A stretch of DNA of 64,000 bases from Planctomycetales bacterium (GCA_026400835.1 JAPLOA010000074.1:62001-126000), one strand, 5' to 3'; positions 44,044 through 53,723 are shown, counted from the stretch's first letter. Program-made: numbers and translations. Notes: a model not told the origin generated them from the sequence alone.

Positions 44044-47000
44044 TCACTTTTCTTGAGTCGCCCGCTTTCGGCCTCCGGGCTTTTTTTCATTCTCAGCCTC
44101 CAGCGATGTCGAAAACGGATCAGGCGTGCCGGACTGGCGTGAGATCTCCGACACAGTGCTTGCCAGTCGAGTCTCTTTCGATGCTGATTTGACGTTGCGA
44201 GCGGAATCGATGGTTTCTATCAGACGGTTCAATTGTTCGGTTGGCCGTCGGAACCAATCAAGGCTCCACAGATGATGAATCATCCAGCCCTGACTCTGCA
44301 GTACTCCGTCTGTCGTGCGGTTGCGATCTCGAGCGGATCGAGCGGAACTCCACGTTTCGCCATCGACGATAATCCCCATGAGATAGCGACTTGAATTGTC
44401 CGGATCGATAATCGCCAGATCCACATAAAGCCCGGCGAGGCCGATCTGCTTAACGACAGAGTATCCCCGTTCCTCCAGTTGACGTGCCACGACATCCGCA
44501 AAGCGATCGCTGGAGCGGCCGCCTCGTGCGGCATCAAACTCGCCGCCCCTCTCTGCAAACCGCAGATACTCACGAAACACCGCTGGGCCGCGTCCTGTCG
44601 CGCGAGTCAAATCGATGTCTTCAGCATGCATCGAAGAAAAGATCTGTAGAACTCTTTTGGCACGAGTCATCAGCACATTCAATCGACGCTCGCCACCGGT
44701 CGCTGACACGGGACCAAAATTCAGAGAAACTTTGCCGTCTTCACCCGGCCCATAACCTACAGACACAAAAACAGCATCCCGTTCATCCCCTTGCACGTTC
44801 TCAAGATTCTTCACAAAGAACGGATCCACCGCGTTGGGATCAAAGAATGAATCAAGGTCCGGATTGCTGCGTCTCAGCTTCGCGAGTGATTCCAGAATCG
44901 CATCGCGCTGAGTGACGGAGAATGCGGCAACTCCAAGCGTCCACTGCGGACATTCTCGGGCATGGCGAATGATGGCTTCAGCCACGACGTTGGCTTCGAT
45001 TTCGTTGCGGCCTTTCAGAAAACGACCGGTCTCCACGAAACGCCATTTGACGCCCAATTCGCCTGATCGCTCAGGCGAAGGAACAACGTACAACTGATTG
45101 TCATAGAACTCCCGATTCGAAACGGCGATCAGCGATTCATGTTTGCTGCGATAATGCCAACGCAACATTCTTTGCGGCATATTGCGAGCAATCGCCAGAC
45201 CAAGAATGCTTTCAACATCACCGGCCTGCATTTCCAGCGATCCGTCTTCGCTGGCCGTATCCCCTGACATGCGACCGAAGAACTGCGTCGGAGGCATTTG
45301 TTTATCGTCGCCAACCACAACCATCTGACGACAGCGAGCCGCCGCGCCCAGAGCTTCGACCGGTCGAACCTGCGAGGCTTCATCAATCAACAGCATGTCG
45401 AACTCAAGAACACCCGGCTCCAGATACTGCGCGACCGACAACGGACTCATCATGAACACGGGTTTCACAGCCTGCACAGCAGTACCAGCGCGGGCGAGAA
45501 GTTCGCGCAGCGGAAGATGGCGACGCTGTTTCTGCATTTCATGTTTCAGCAGCTGAACAGCCTCGGGCGTGTGGCCTTCGCGAGAACGTCCAATCCCCTT
45601 CCAGTGCGCGTCGGCGACTTCTGCACGAGCGATCTCCAGGCGTCGAATATCCAGGCTGCAGAATTCTTCGATGAGTGTTTCGAACTTAACTCCTTCGAAC
45701 GTTTCCAGATTTGCAGATTGCTTCAGGACAGCTCGCAACAAAGCTTCCGCTCGAGCAAATCGAAAAACAGTCGGTGCATCCCCGGGAGAAATTCGGCCCG
45801 AGCTGATCCTTTCCACAAGCACTCCGCCGCCAATAGTCGCCGCAGCAGAATTTGAACGTCGATAGGTCTGCCACTGCTGAAGTCCTTCTGGATTCCTGGA
45901 CCACTCCACCAGCCGCCGTCGAATCTCTGTCAGAGCATTGTCTTCCAATGAAGCCACGGAATCTGCAATGTGGGCGGTCGCGGAGGCCCAATCGCGCAGC
46001 GAGCGATCATCGAGGTGCAAATCTGGCTTTTCGGCTTCAAAAGCGACTGAGAAATTCAGTTGCAACGATTCGCCCAGACGACGATAACCTGCCAGAAACA
46101 CATCCAGCTTTTGAGCAACGTCCGTGGCCAGACGCTTGAGTGCCTCCCTGGATTCCAGCGAAGCCAACATCGAGCGGAATCGTGGCGAGACGCCCGATTT
46201 CACCGTGGCATCATCCCACGCTTCCCAGGTCGCGATGCGCTTCAGATCAGTCTGCGGACCATGCCATAAACGCCCAAAAACGTTGCTCGCAAACGTATCG
46301 GCATCGGCCAGTTTTTTGATAGCGATCTGCCGTCTATGCAAAAGCTCAAAGACATTGAGGCGTGCTTCAAATGTTCCAGGTTGTGGCCCGGTCAGAATAC
46401 TCTTCAGCGTTTGCCGAGCTTTACGATACGGCGTGTGGAGCATGCGACAGAGACATCGACCATACATCGTGTAGGCATGGTAGTCTTCCGCAACATCAAG
46501 ATCCCAGGCAGACTCAGCAACCTTGCCCCGCAACTTCTCATTCGCTTCAAGAATCGCGCGAGCGTGGTCAGCGAGTTCTCTGATGGCGCAGCGATGATCG
46601 GTCCAGATCAGATTTGCTGCCGCGTACGGATCGATCTCGGGCGCAACAAGCAGTGCATCGACGGTTCGCAGGAGTCTGCGAATCGACGACAACGAAGTGA
46701 CGGCATCGTCAGAAAGTTTCTGACGGAGAGTGGTCCCGGCGTCCGTTAACGCATCAAGATCAGCCATCCGCTGCGGCGTGGTTGTCAACAGCCGTTCGAG
46801 GTCCAGGGGCAGGATGTGATCCAGCATCGAGCCGCGCCAGGGATGTTGATTGGGATCGCCGATATCGGAGATGACTCGTGCTAGATTTGTGACGGCTTCC
46901 AGTTTCAGGGCGTATTCGTCGGAGTCCCAGTCTGCGGCTTCTGGTAACTGAAAATCGGGCAGCGGAGTCGCAGCAGCTCGCAAATCGATTAGTTCTCCCA

Positions 47001-48351
47001 GAATTTGATAAGGTGTCAGCCCGCTGCTGGCAAAACGAGTATGCAGCGTCGTCGCATAGTCATTTAGCTTCTGTTGACGATCTTTGAGTCGACGAATGGT
47101 GTCTGGCAGATCGTCCGGAAGAACGGGAGCACCCATTTTCAGAGTGCGATCGACTTCTCTCAGAACAATACGCTTATTGGACTTTCGGGAATGCAGTTCG
47201 AGGCATAATTCGCCGAGTCCGATGTTATCCAATCGTCGTTTGACGACTTCCAGAGCTGCCATCTTTTCCGCAACAAACAGAATCGTCTTACCGGAACTCA
47301 CGGCCGCGGCAATCAGATTTGTAATCGTCTGTGACTTGCCGGTTCCTGGAGGACCCTGAATCACCAGATTTCTTCCGCGAGCGGCTTCTTCAATCACCAG
47401 CGACTGAGAGCTGTCGCAATCAATCACGTGCTGAGTCTTTGCCGCATCGAACAATCGATCGATATTCTCATGACTTCGGCAGACAGGTTCCACGGGTGGA
47501 AATCCATCCCGCAGAAGTCCAGTGATTAAAGGTTGATCCTGAAGGGGTCGGCCAGTCGGCCAGTTATTGGGATCAAGATCTCGATACATCAAAAGGCGAG
47601 TAAACGAGAAGCACCACAGCACGATATCGTCGGCTCGCACTTCCCACCCGCGTTGATCGGCAATGACCACCGTCACATCCTGAAAGTAAGTGGCCGGTGA
47701 GAGATCGTCTGTGTTGGGGACGTCAGGAAGATTGATCCCGAAGTCACTCCTGAGTCGCACCTTCAGAGTCAGATTGGTCTCAATTTCGCCGTCGTTCCAT
47801 GACAACGAGTAACGTTTGCCTGAGCGGCCTTTCTCAAGCACAACGGGGACCAGCAGCAGTGGTGCGTAGCGTGGTGCTTCAGGGGCGTCGAGTTCAAACC
47901 ACTTCAGGAATCCGAGTGCCAGATAAAGCACATTGACTCCCTGCTCCTGCATCAGCGTGGAGCTGTCATCCATGAGCGCCTGAAGCCGACGATCCAGTTC
48001 TTCCGGAGTCAATCTGGTGTGCAACACATCATCAGTCGCAGACATTGCGCCGGCATTACATTTTCCTGACGCGGGTTCGGAATTCGGATGCGAGGCGAGT
48101 TCTGAATTGGAATTGAGGCGGGAATTACCAGCCAACGCCTTCTCAGCGAGTGGGCCTTCCTCAAAGCGAAACGCAGTGCCTTCATGGACGAGCATGCGAA
48201 AGACGTCAGCCGCTGATTCGTCATGAACACCGATCGCCGCGCCGGGATTCCTGTCGCGAGGCATCGAGAGCAGGCGATTGGTGGTAGTGAGTTCCAGCAG
48301 ATCTCGTCTGGCAAGTTCCAGCTGTTTCAGCAGTTGATCGGAGTTAGCCAT
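44044..48351 (-). CDS. DUF4011 - superfamily 1 helicase - nuclease-like protein
   Basis: This giant cytosolic protein has 1435 residues. The N-terminal 300 residues match DUF4011 (LLELTTTNRLLSMPRDRNPG, YLALGFLKWFELDAPEAPRY). A split SF1 helicase follows: Walker A VIQGPPGTGKSQTITNLIAA (about residues 331-350), then a long alpha-helical insertion, Walker B MLLIDEASQVRPVEALGAA, VVVGDDKQMPPTQFFG, WHYRSKHESLI, LENVQGDERDAVFVSVGYGP and LNVLMTRAKRVL. The C-terminal 150 residues look like a Vsr/DUF559-type PD-(D/E)xK nuclease (ERGYSVVKQIGLAGLYVDLA, GIIVDGETW). ATG 48351 with no signal. The same order of domains is reported for the single-gene Hhe anti-phage system. No other defence gene is adjacent. 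Confidence 0.88.
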   Translation of the reverse strand: MANSDQLLKQLELARRDLLELTTTNRLLSMPRDRNPGAAIGVHDESAADVFRMLVHEGTAFRFEEGPLAEKALAGNSRLNSNSELASHPNSEPASGKCNAGAMSATDDVLHTRLTPEELDRRLQALMDDSSTLMQEQGVNVLYLALGFLKWFELDAPEAPRYAPLLLVPVVLEKGRSGKRYSLSWNDGEIETNLTLKVRLRSDFGINLPDVPNTDDLSPATYFQDVTVVIADQRGWEVRADDIVLWCFSFTRLLMYRDLDPNNWPTGRPLQDQPLITGLLRDGFPPVEPVCRSHENIDRLFDAAKTQHVIDCDSSQSLVIEEAARGRNLVIQGPPGTGKSQTITNLIAAAVSSGKTILFVAEKMAALEVVKRRLDNIGLGELCLELHSRKSNKRIVLREVDRTLKMGAPVLPDDLPDTIRRLKDRQQKLNDYATTLHTRFASSGLTPYQILGELIDLRAAATPLPDFQLPEAADWDSDEYALKLEAVTNLARVISDIGDPNQHPWRGSMLDHILPLDLERLLTTTPQRMADLDALTDAGTTLRQKLSDDAVTSLSSIRRLLRTVDALLVAPEIDPYAAANLIWTDHRCAIRELADHARAILEANEKLRGKVAESAWDLDVAEDYHAYTMYGRCLCRMLHTPYRKARQTLKSILTGPQPGTFEARLNVFELLHRRQIAIKKLADADTFASNVFGRLWHGPQTDLKRIATWEAWDDATVKSGVSPRFRSMLASLESREALKRLATDVAQKLDVFLAGYRRLGESLQLNFSVAFEAEKPDLHLDDRSLRDWASATAHIADSVASLEDNALTEIRRRLVEWSRNPEGLQQWQTYRRSNSAAATIGGGVLVERISSGRISPGDAPTVFRFARAEALLRAVLKQSANLETFEGVKFETLIEEFCSLDIRRLEIARAEVADAHWKGIGRSREGHTPEAVQLLKHEMQKQRRHLPLRELLARAGTAVQAVKPVFMMSPLSVAQYLEPGVLEFDMLLIDEASQVRPVEALGAAARCRQMVVVGDDKQMPPTQFFGRMSGDTASEDGSLEMQAGDVESILGLAIARNMPQRMLRWHYRSKHESLIAVSNREFYDNQLYVVPSPERSGELGVKWRFVETGRFLKGRNEIEANVVAEAIIRHARECPQWTLGVAAFSVTQRDAILESLAKLRRSNPDLDSFFDPNAVDPFFVKNLENVQGDERDAVFVSVGYGPGEDGKVSLNFGPVSATGGERRLNVLMTRAKRVLQIFSSMHAEDIDLTRATGRGPAVFREYLRFAERGGEFDAARGGRSSDRFADVVARQLEERGYSVVKQIGLAGLYVDLAIIDPDNSSRYLMGIIVDGETWSSARSARDRNRTTDGVLQSQGWMIHHLWSLDWFRRPTEQLNRLIETIDSARNVKSASKETRLASTVSEISRQSGTPDPFSTSLEAENEKKPGGRKRATQEK

Positions 48352-48487
48352 GTGTTGTTTGGAGTATTGTGAGACGATACGCTCGGTGTTACGGGGACTT
48401 GATATACTTCGATGTTGCTCATGCCTTTGATATGAGTCTTCCGGCTCGCGCCGGCGCGCTTTTGACCTCACCCCTGCGATGGCGATT

Positions 48488-48555
48488 TCGTTTAACAGTA
48501 AGCCACAGGTGACTTCCGTTGCCTGCATCGACGCCTGCGGCTTACCGTTAAACGA
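48488..48555. repeat. Family-A inverted repeat, full copy
   Basis: Left arm TCGTTTAACAGTAAGCCACAGG, right arm CGCCTGCGGCTTACCGTTAAACGA, about 22 bp each around a loop of about 22 bases. It lies between the helicase start and the Rieske gene stop. The helicase open frame extends through it, but the arm is upstream of the chosen start. Confidence 0.85.
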
Positions 48556-48604
48556 GAGAGTCCGCTTTACTTTCAGCATTCATGTGAATGTGATCCCATC
48601 TGAC

Positions 48605-49717
48605 TCATTGCTCTCCATCATCGATTCCGCATTTGCGACGCACATATTCCTGAAACGCCCAGACCAGTTCTTCCAGAGTACTGATCGTGCCGTGAAAGGG
48701 ACTGTGCTTCATGCCTCGTTGAATGTCGGGATAAAGGCGAGCATCTTCGGCCAGTACCTGCTTGATGATGGCCACTTTGGCTTTGCCCCAAAGTTTTGTC
48801 ATCAGTCGTGATCCAAACGTTTCCTTGACCGCCTTCAGCGCAAACACATGGACAGTCATGTGGCACGACTCTGGTGACGTGGGGAAAACAGACATCACCT
48901 GCAACATTGCATCGATGCGCATGATGAAGATGTTGGGGAAGGTATGATGCAGGCGATATTGATGAGTGCATCCGGGCTCCAGCAGGGAGAGAAGGCGATT
49001 GGTGACGCGGCGATACAACTCGGGTGAAACAATGGGCGATCGCAGGATCGTTCCCTCGGGAGTAATCACGTGTTCGATCTCTTCTTCGGTTCCGAAACTG
49101 ACCAGTGTCTTTGGATGAATCAAAGGGACGTGGTAAGCTTCCACGGTATTCTCCGCGACCACCTTCCAGCCAGCGTTGAAGTCATAGCTCCACGTGCCGG
49201 CCTGTTGCCATCGTTCTGCCGGGAACTCATCAATGACAGGAATTAGCGGCCCCGGCACGTCACTCAGGGCCGGAGCATCATCATTCAGTGTCACAAAAAT
49301 CATGGGGCCACGCACTTCGGTGCGAAACGATTTTAAGCACTCAGGCCCCCCAGGCATCGGCCGGAAATTCTGCGCGAACGGAATCTTTCCGGTGCGACCA
49401 TCAGCGTTAAACTGCCAGCCGTGGTATTGGCAGGTCATCTCTTTTGAGTGACCACTTTTCTCATGACTCAGCAGACAATGGCGATGCGGACAGACGTTCA
49501 GAAACGTGCAAATGGTGCCCCCGAAGTTACGAATAATAATCGGAGTTCCAAACAGTTCCCGCGTCAAAAAGTCACCGTCCGCGGGAAGATCGCTCAAGCT
49601 TGCCACGGCCTGCCACGACGGTCGAAACAGAACGTCAATTTCCTTCTGATACTGCTCAGGGCAGAAGTACAGAGACGGCTTCAGAACGTGTGGCAGACGA
49701 CACTGATGGACAAACAT
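48605..49717 (-). CDS. Rieske non-haem iron oxygenase, large subunit
   Basis: This 370-residue protein carries a Rieske [2Fe-2S] site (CPHRH at 76-80 and CQYHGW at 96-101) and the mononuclear iron motif ENTVEAYHVPLIHP, as in ring-hydroxylating, choline/carnitine and steroid-type oxygenases. The sequence resembles single-component Rieske oxygenases (RHO alpha) more than any specific enzyme. No reductase or ferredoxin gene is beside it, so electron partners must be elsewhere. The substrate cannot be inferred. It lies on the same strand as the helicase, separated by the family-A repeat. Confidence 0.9.
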   Translation of the reverse strand: MFVHQCRLPHVLKPSLYFCPEQYQKEIDVLFRPSWQAVASLSDLPADGDFLTRELFGTPIIIRNFGGTICTFLNVCPHRHCLLSHEKSGHSKEMTCQYHGWQFNADGRTGKIPFAQNFRPMPGGPECLKSFRTEVRGPMIFVTLNDDAPALSDVPGPLIPVIDEFPAERWQQAGTWSYDFNAGWKVVAENTVEAYHVPLIHPKTLVSFGTEEEIEHVITPEGTILRSPIVSPELYRRVTNRLLSLLEPGCTHQYRLHHTFPNIFIMRIDAMLQVMSVFPTSPESCHMTVHVFALKAVKETFGSRLMTKLWGKAKVAIIKQVLAEDARLYPDIQRGMKHSPFHGTISTLEELVWAFQEYVRRKCGIDDGEQ

Positions 49718-49793
49718 TGAGCGTTCTTTACTGGGAATCGGACTTATCAGCAGCGCAGGTTCGAGACTCTGATCGATCGCAACGATCGCTCAG

Positions 49794-51344
49794 TTAGTTC
49801 TCGATGGCTCGCTGCAATAGATTCGCTGTCATCTTCTGAACTCGTTCATCAGGACCATGAGGCCGACTATGATGTGACCATGGCAACGTATGCCCCGGAG
49901 GATCTCCCAGAGCCTGAGCCCACCAGATAGTCGCCGCATTGAAGACGAAGTTATTCTTCGGACCGGGATAGATCGTGGCGGTCCATTGCTGAGGATTCAC
50001 TCCGCCCTGCCAAGCTGTTCCGGCGGCGACAATTTCCAGACCAGGAATCTCAGCCGGCTGACCGTGATACTCCCAGCCAATCAGTCCCGGAATAAACTCT
50101 CCGTTCTTAACGCCCGCATCCTTGAACATCCAGTGGTCGGCTTTTGTGACAACCCAGTCACCGCCGCCATTGACGGGTTCGATATTGCGAGCCCCCATAA
50201 GCAGTCCTTCGTCCGGCCCACGATGAGGAAACGGTCCGTTGTCTTTTTCGCGACCCACTGCGTAATCATTCTCCGCACCATAGGGGCCGCCGCGGAAGAA
50301 GATACGGTTAGGATTTCCGGTCGAGGATGCTCGCAATGGAGTCACCCAGCACACACTGTTGCCCGAGAGAAACAGCAGATCGACGCCTTCATCACGCATT
50401 TTCGACACGCTGTTGAACTGGCGAATATCCCAGTACTCATCGTGACCGATACTGACAAACGACTTGCACTTGAGGCCACGATCAGGAGTGACCATGTCGC
50501 TGTTTGAGCAGTACGTTACGTCGTAGCCATTCTGTTCCAGCCAATAGGTCATCGGGAATTCATAAGGAATAAACTCTCCCGAGCCAACGCTGAGCGGGTC
50601 GTTGACCACAGACGTGTATTGAGCTTCACGGCCATAAGGACGATCAAAACTGACATCGGCCCATGGTCCCTGACCGCCTTTGGGATGCGTGTAAACAGAG
50701 TAATGACTCGGCCAGACGTTGTAGGCCTGCCAGGTGTTATCCGAACATTGAAACAAGACATCAGCCGGTCGTTCATCGCGTACGATAAAAATGACATAGC
50801 TCTGCCAGTAAGGTTCATTGCCTTCCGGAATCGTCGTTATGCGTCCGAGATAGACGCCGCTGATCCATTCTGAGGGAATCGTCAACGTTATAGATGGCTC
50901 CCAATGGCATTCGTGCAGATCTTTCTCGCCGATGACTGGTTCCGGCTGTGTGACGCCTTTCACGCGATCAATCGTCTGCATCAATCGAGCACCGCGTCCG
51001 CCGTAGTATCCTGTTCGGAAGATCTCCAGCTTGAAGTCTCGCGCAGGTTTTGAAGAGACCATGATGTCAATCTTTTCACCCGCGAGGACGCTTTGCTTTG
51101 AGCAATAGCCTTCGATGTTCCAGGAACGGCATCCGGCCCCGTCCACTTTGACTCGTGTCAATTGCCAGTCGATTGCACCCGGAAGTTGATTCTCCTTCCG
51201 GATCGGATTCTCCGCAAAAGCCGAGAAGCTGCTGATGATCAGCACTGCGAGAGTCAGCAATGGGTGTGCAAAAGAGTTCCTCAGAGAATACCGACGTTCT
51301 GAACCGGTGTGCGGTTCAGAGCATTTCACGAAATCTATGGCCAT
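49794..51344 (-). CDS. N,N-dimethylformamidase beta-subunit-like exported protein
   Basis: This 516-residue protein has a signal peptide (HPLLTLAVLIISSFSAFA). The body resembles the large subunit of N,N-dimethylformamidase: PGAIDWQLTRVK, GEKIDIMVSSKPARDFKLEI with a YYGGRGARLM loop, VLFQCSDNTWQAYNVWPSHY, YEFPMTYWLEQNGYDVTYCS, FVSIGHDEYWDIRQF and NRIFFRGG. This family (often DUF6605-like) is frequent in soil bacteria and the amidase activity has been shown only for a few. ATG 51344 was chosen because the longer frame adds a non-signal-like N-terminus. No small subunit gene is adjacent. Confidence 0.8.
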   Translation of the reverse strand: MAIDFVKCSEPHTGSERRYSLRNSFAHPLLTLAVLIISSFSAFAENPIRKENQLPGAIDWQLTRVKVDGAGCRSWNIEGYCSKQSVLAGEKIDIMVSSKPARDFKLEIFRTGYYGGRGARLMQTIDRVKGVTQPEPVIGEKDLHECHWEPSITLTIPSEWISGVYLGRITTIPEGNEPYWQSYVIFIVRDERPADVLFQCSDNTWQAYNVWPSHYSVYTHPKGGQGPWADVSFDRPYGREAQYTSVVNDPLSVGSGEFIPYEFPMTYWLEQNGYDVTYCSNSDMVTPDRGLKCKSFVSIGHDEYWDIRQFNSVSKMRDEGVDLLFLSGNSVCWVTPLRASSTGNPNRIFFRGGPYGAENDYAVGREKDNGPFPHRGPDEGLLMGARNIEPVNGGGDWVVTKADHWMFKDAGVKNGEFIPGLIGWEYHGQPAEIPGLEIVAAGTAWQGGVNPQQWTATIYPGPKNNFVFNAATIWWAQALGDPPGHTLPWSHHSRPHGPDERVQKMTANLLQRAIEN

Positions 51345-51444
51345 GTTGATGATTCCCTGGAGGTGAGTGAATGAAACCGGCGGGACGCTTGACGATGTGA
51401 CGCAGAGTCCCGGATGATAATGACCCGCCGAGAAAAACTCCCTC

Positions 51445-52608
51445 ATGGTCGGAAAATCGATTTCGGAGCCGAACCTGCGGACTCTGAATTCCGATGTTTT
51501 TTGGCCACAAGTCTTCGCTCAACCTTCCGTCAAGAAAGTAACTGCTGTGCTCATTTTCGATGCTCATCTGGATCTGGCTTTGAACGGTGTTGACTGGAAT
51601 CGTGACATGCGATGTTCAGTCGACGACCTGCGTGCTCATGAACGGCATCTGGGAATGACCGAAGCCGGACGCACAGGGAGTACGCTCAGTCTTCCCGAAC
51701 TCAGAGCGGCTGAAATTGGAATCTGCCTTTCGACGCTGCTGGCTCGTCAGGAGAAGGAGATCAACCACTCGTTCGGCTGGACGTCTCCTCAAACATGCTA
51801 CGCAATGGCCCATGCTCATCTTGCGTGGCATCGTGCAATGGAACGAGCTGGCCTGATGAGGTCGATCAAAACCAAACGAGATCTGGCTCACCACATTGAA
51901 GACTATCGCAAGAACCCAACGACCGCACCGCTGGGTTTTATTCAGACGATGGAAGGTGCGGATCCCGTGCTGATTCCGGATACGATTGATGAGTTTTATG
52001 AGCACGGCCTGCGAGCCATCGGGCTGACTCATTACGGTGCCAATCGTTATGGTGGTGGCACCGCCTGTGAAGTCGGGTTGGCTCTGGATGCGATTCCTTT
52101 GCTGAAACGCATCAGTGAACTGGGAATGACGCTTGATGTGACGCATCTGTCGGACGTTGCATTCTGGCAGGCACTGGAATACTTCGACGGCCGCATTCAC
52201 GCGAGTCATCAGAATTCACGTCGCCTTGCACCGTGGCAGCGACAGTTTTCTGACGAACAATACAAAGCCGTTATCGATCGCGATGGTGTCATCGGGATGG
52301 CATTTGATGTCATCATGCTACAGCCGGGCTATGTGCGTCGAGTGACTCCCGCGACAGTGACGATGGAACGCGTTGTTGACAATATCGATATCGTCTGTCA
52401 GTTGGCCGGGAATACTCGTCATGTTGGAATCGGCAGCGATCTTGACGGCGGATACGGAGTTGAGCAGACACCTGCCGACTTCGATCGTATTCGCGACCTG
52501 CAGAGACTGACGGAAATGATGTCAAAGCGAGGGTACACGGAAGCCGATATTGCCGGCATCATGCATGGCAACTTCCTGCGATTCTTCAGCGAAGTTCTGC
52601 CGGATTAG
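51445..52608 (+). CDS. M19 (renal dipeptidase-like) membrane dipeptidase
   Basis: This protein of up to 387 residues has the M19 zinc pattern: IFDAHLDLALNG (DxHxD), TMEGADPVL (bridging Glu), RAIGLTHYGANRYGGG, LDVTHLSDVAFWQ, IHASHQNSRRL and HVGIGSDLDGGYG. M19 enzymes cleave dipeptides, including D-amino-acid dipeptides. There is no signal peptide, so it is cytosolic. The start is uncertain: ATG 51445 gives a 34-residue lead, whereas GTG 51547 follows AAGAAAG and begins right at the conserved IFDAH. It is divergent from the dimethylformamidase-like gene. Confidence 0.9.
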   Translation: MVGKSISEPNLRTLNSDVFWPQVFAQPSVKKVTAVLIFDAHLDLALNGVDWNRDMRCSVDDLRAHERHLGMTEAGRTGSTLSLPELRAAEIGICLSTLLARQEKEINHSFGWTSPQTCYAMAHAHLAWHRAMERAGLMRSIKTKRDLAHHIEDYRKNPTTAPLGFIQTMEGADPVLIPDTIDEFYEHGLRAIGLTHYGANRYGGGTACEVGLALDAIPLLKRISELGMTLDVTHLSDVAFWQALEYFDGRIHASHQNSRRLAPWQRQFSDEQYKAVIDRDGVIGMAFDVIMLQPGYVRRVTPATVTMERVVDNIDIVCQLAGNTRHVGIGSDLDGGYGVEQTPADFDRIRDLQRLTEMMSKRGYTEADIAGIMHGNFLRFFSEVLPD

Positions 52609-52627
52609 TTTTTTCAAGGTCACTCGA

Positions 52628-53242
52628 TTGTCCCACCTGTCTCCCATAACAGCCAATGAGTTCGTAACGAAACTCCCTGACCTGCCCGAAGCCGGGCGCT
52701 GGCATGAACTTCATGACGGTCTGCCCGTACTGCTGTCAGCTCCTGACGATGTCCACGGGACGATTGTTCTGAATCTGACTCGCGCGCTGGCAACCTGGTT
52801 GCAGGGCCAGCCCGTCGCGACTCGAGGTTACGCGTGTCCGGGGATTGGACTGCATGTCAAATCTCAACCGGACACCGTCTACTTTCCGGCGATGAGTCTC
52901 TTCAAAGATGGGCAGCCGTTTTCGCAATTTGATCGCACAATTGCCTCAGAGGTTCCCAAACTGGTGATCGATCTGGCCTCGTCCAATGATCGTCGCACGG
53001 ATATGCGTCTGCGGACAACGGCTTACCTGAAGCACGGCGTTGAAGTGATCTGGATACCAGACCCATTCAAGAAAGAGGTTCAGGTCATTCGGCGTTCGGC
53101 CCATACGCTGGCCCTGGGCAAATGGCAAATTCTGAACGGCGATCCTGTTCTTCCGGGGTTCCAGATCGAAGTTGAAAAGATCTTCGCTCAACCAAAGTGG
53201 TGGAACGGCGAACTGCCGGAGTTCTCGGTGGTGCAGGAATAA
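52628..53242 (+). CDS. Uma2-family (DUF820) nuclease-like protein
   Basis: This 204-residue protein matches the Uma2/DUF820 fold (PD-(D/E)xK superfamily): HELHDGLPVLLSAPDDVHGT, GLHVKSQPDTVYFPAMSL, LVIDLASSNDRRTDMRLRTT, YLKHGVEVIWIPDPFKKEVQ. The canonical Glu of VxEVLS reads Asp (VIDLAS) and the following Lys-rich helix carries Arg/Thr, so activity is doubtful. The TTG at 52628 with AAGG eight bases upstream is the best start. It follows the dipeptidase stop by 19 bp. A family-B palindrome starts 22 bases after its stop. Confidence 0.8.
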   Translation: MSHLSPITANEFVTKLPDLPEAGRWHELHDGLPVLLSAPDDVHGTIVLNLTRALATWLQGQPVATRGYACPGIGLHVKSQPDTVYFPAMSLFKDGQPFSQFDRTIASEVPKLVIDLASSNDRRTDMRLRTTAYLKHGVEVIWIPDPFKKEVQVIRRSAHTLALGKWQILNGDPVLPGFQIEVEKIFAQPKWWNGELPEFSVVQE

Positions 53243-53263
53243 GCTTGCCAAGGAATAGAAAAT

Positions 53264-53314
53264 CCCGTCGACAGAGCGACGAGTGTACAGTGCACACGTC
53301 ACTCCGCCCAATGG
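53264..53314. repeat. Family-B 51-bp palindrome, diverged copy
   Basis: CCCGTCGACAGAGCGACG ... CACACGTCACTCCGCCCAATGG, 51 bases, the most diverged copy. It abuts the Uma2 stop codon. Confidence 0.85.
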
Positions 53315-53417
53315 CGTGGAATTAAGGGAATTCCGTGTTGATCATCGCCTGGGATCACGCAAGCTTTGGTCCGTTGTTTCGGGCTGTGTTCTGCAGCGTA
53401 GCTGCGGCAGCATTTAG

Positions 53418-53437
53418 CCCCAGGCTTCAGCCTGGGG
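53418..53437. repeat. Family-C palindrome CCCCAGGCTTCAGCCTGGGG
   Basis: A perfect 20-bp palindrome in the repeat-rich spacer. A related segment, GGCTAATGCCTGGGGCTA, occurs near 53562, and a similar core lies at 38518. Confidence 0.85.
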
Positions 53438-53465
53438 TGGGAGGCAAAAACACTGTTCAATAGCA

Positions 53466-53528
53466 GTGAAACGGCGACAGCGATGTTCTTTTTCAGGGAT
53501 ATCAACACATTGCTGCCGCCGTTTCACG
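53466..53528. repeat. Inverted repeat with 20-bp arms
   Basis: GTGAAACGGCGACAGCGATG and CATTGCTGCCGCCGTTTCAC are reverse complements with two differences, separated by about 20 bases. It lies inside the segment bounded by family-B ends. Confidence 0.8.
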
Positions 53529-53706
53529 GCTTAATGTTCATTTTCAAACGTCTTTCCCGAGGCTAATGCCTGGGGCTATCCGCGGCCGCCTCTTTGAGGC
53601 GAAATCAGAGCGATAGTTGTCCCGCTGAATCTCGTTGCAATACCAAATTTTTGACACCTCAGGACAAGCCCCATTGTGGCAAATCGAGATTAAGTCCACG
53701 CCATTG

Positions 53707-53723
53707 GTCGCTCCGCCGACGGG
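53707..53723. repeat. Family-B half element
   Basis: GTCGCTCCGCCGACGGG is the right terminus of the family-B palindrome without the rest. Together with the element at 53264 it bounds a segment of about 460 bp in inverted orientation. Confidence 0.8.
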
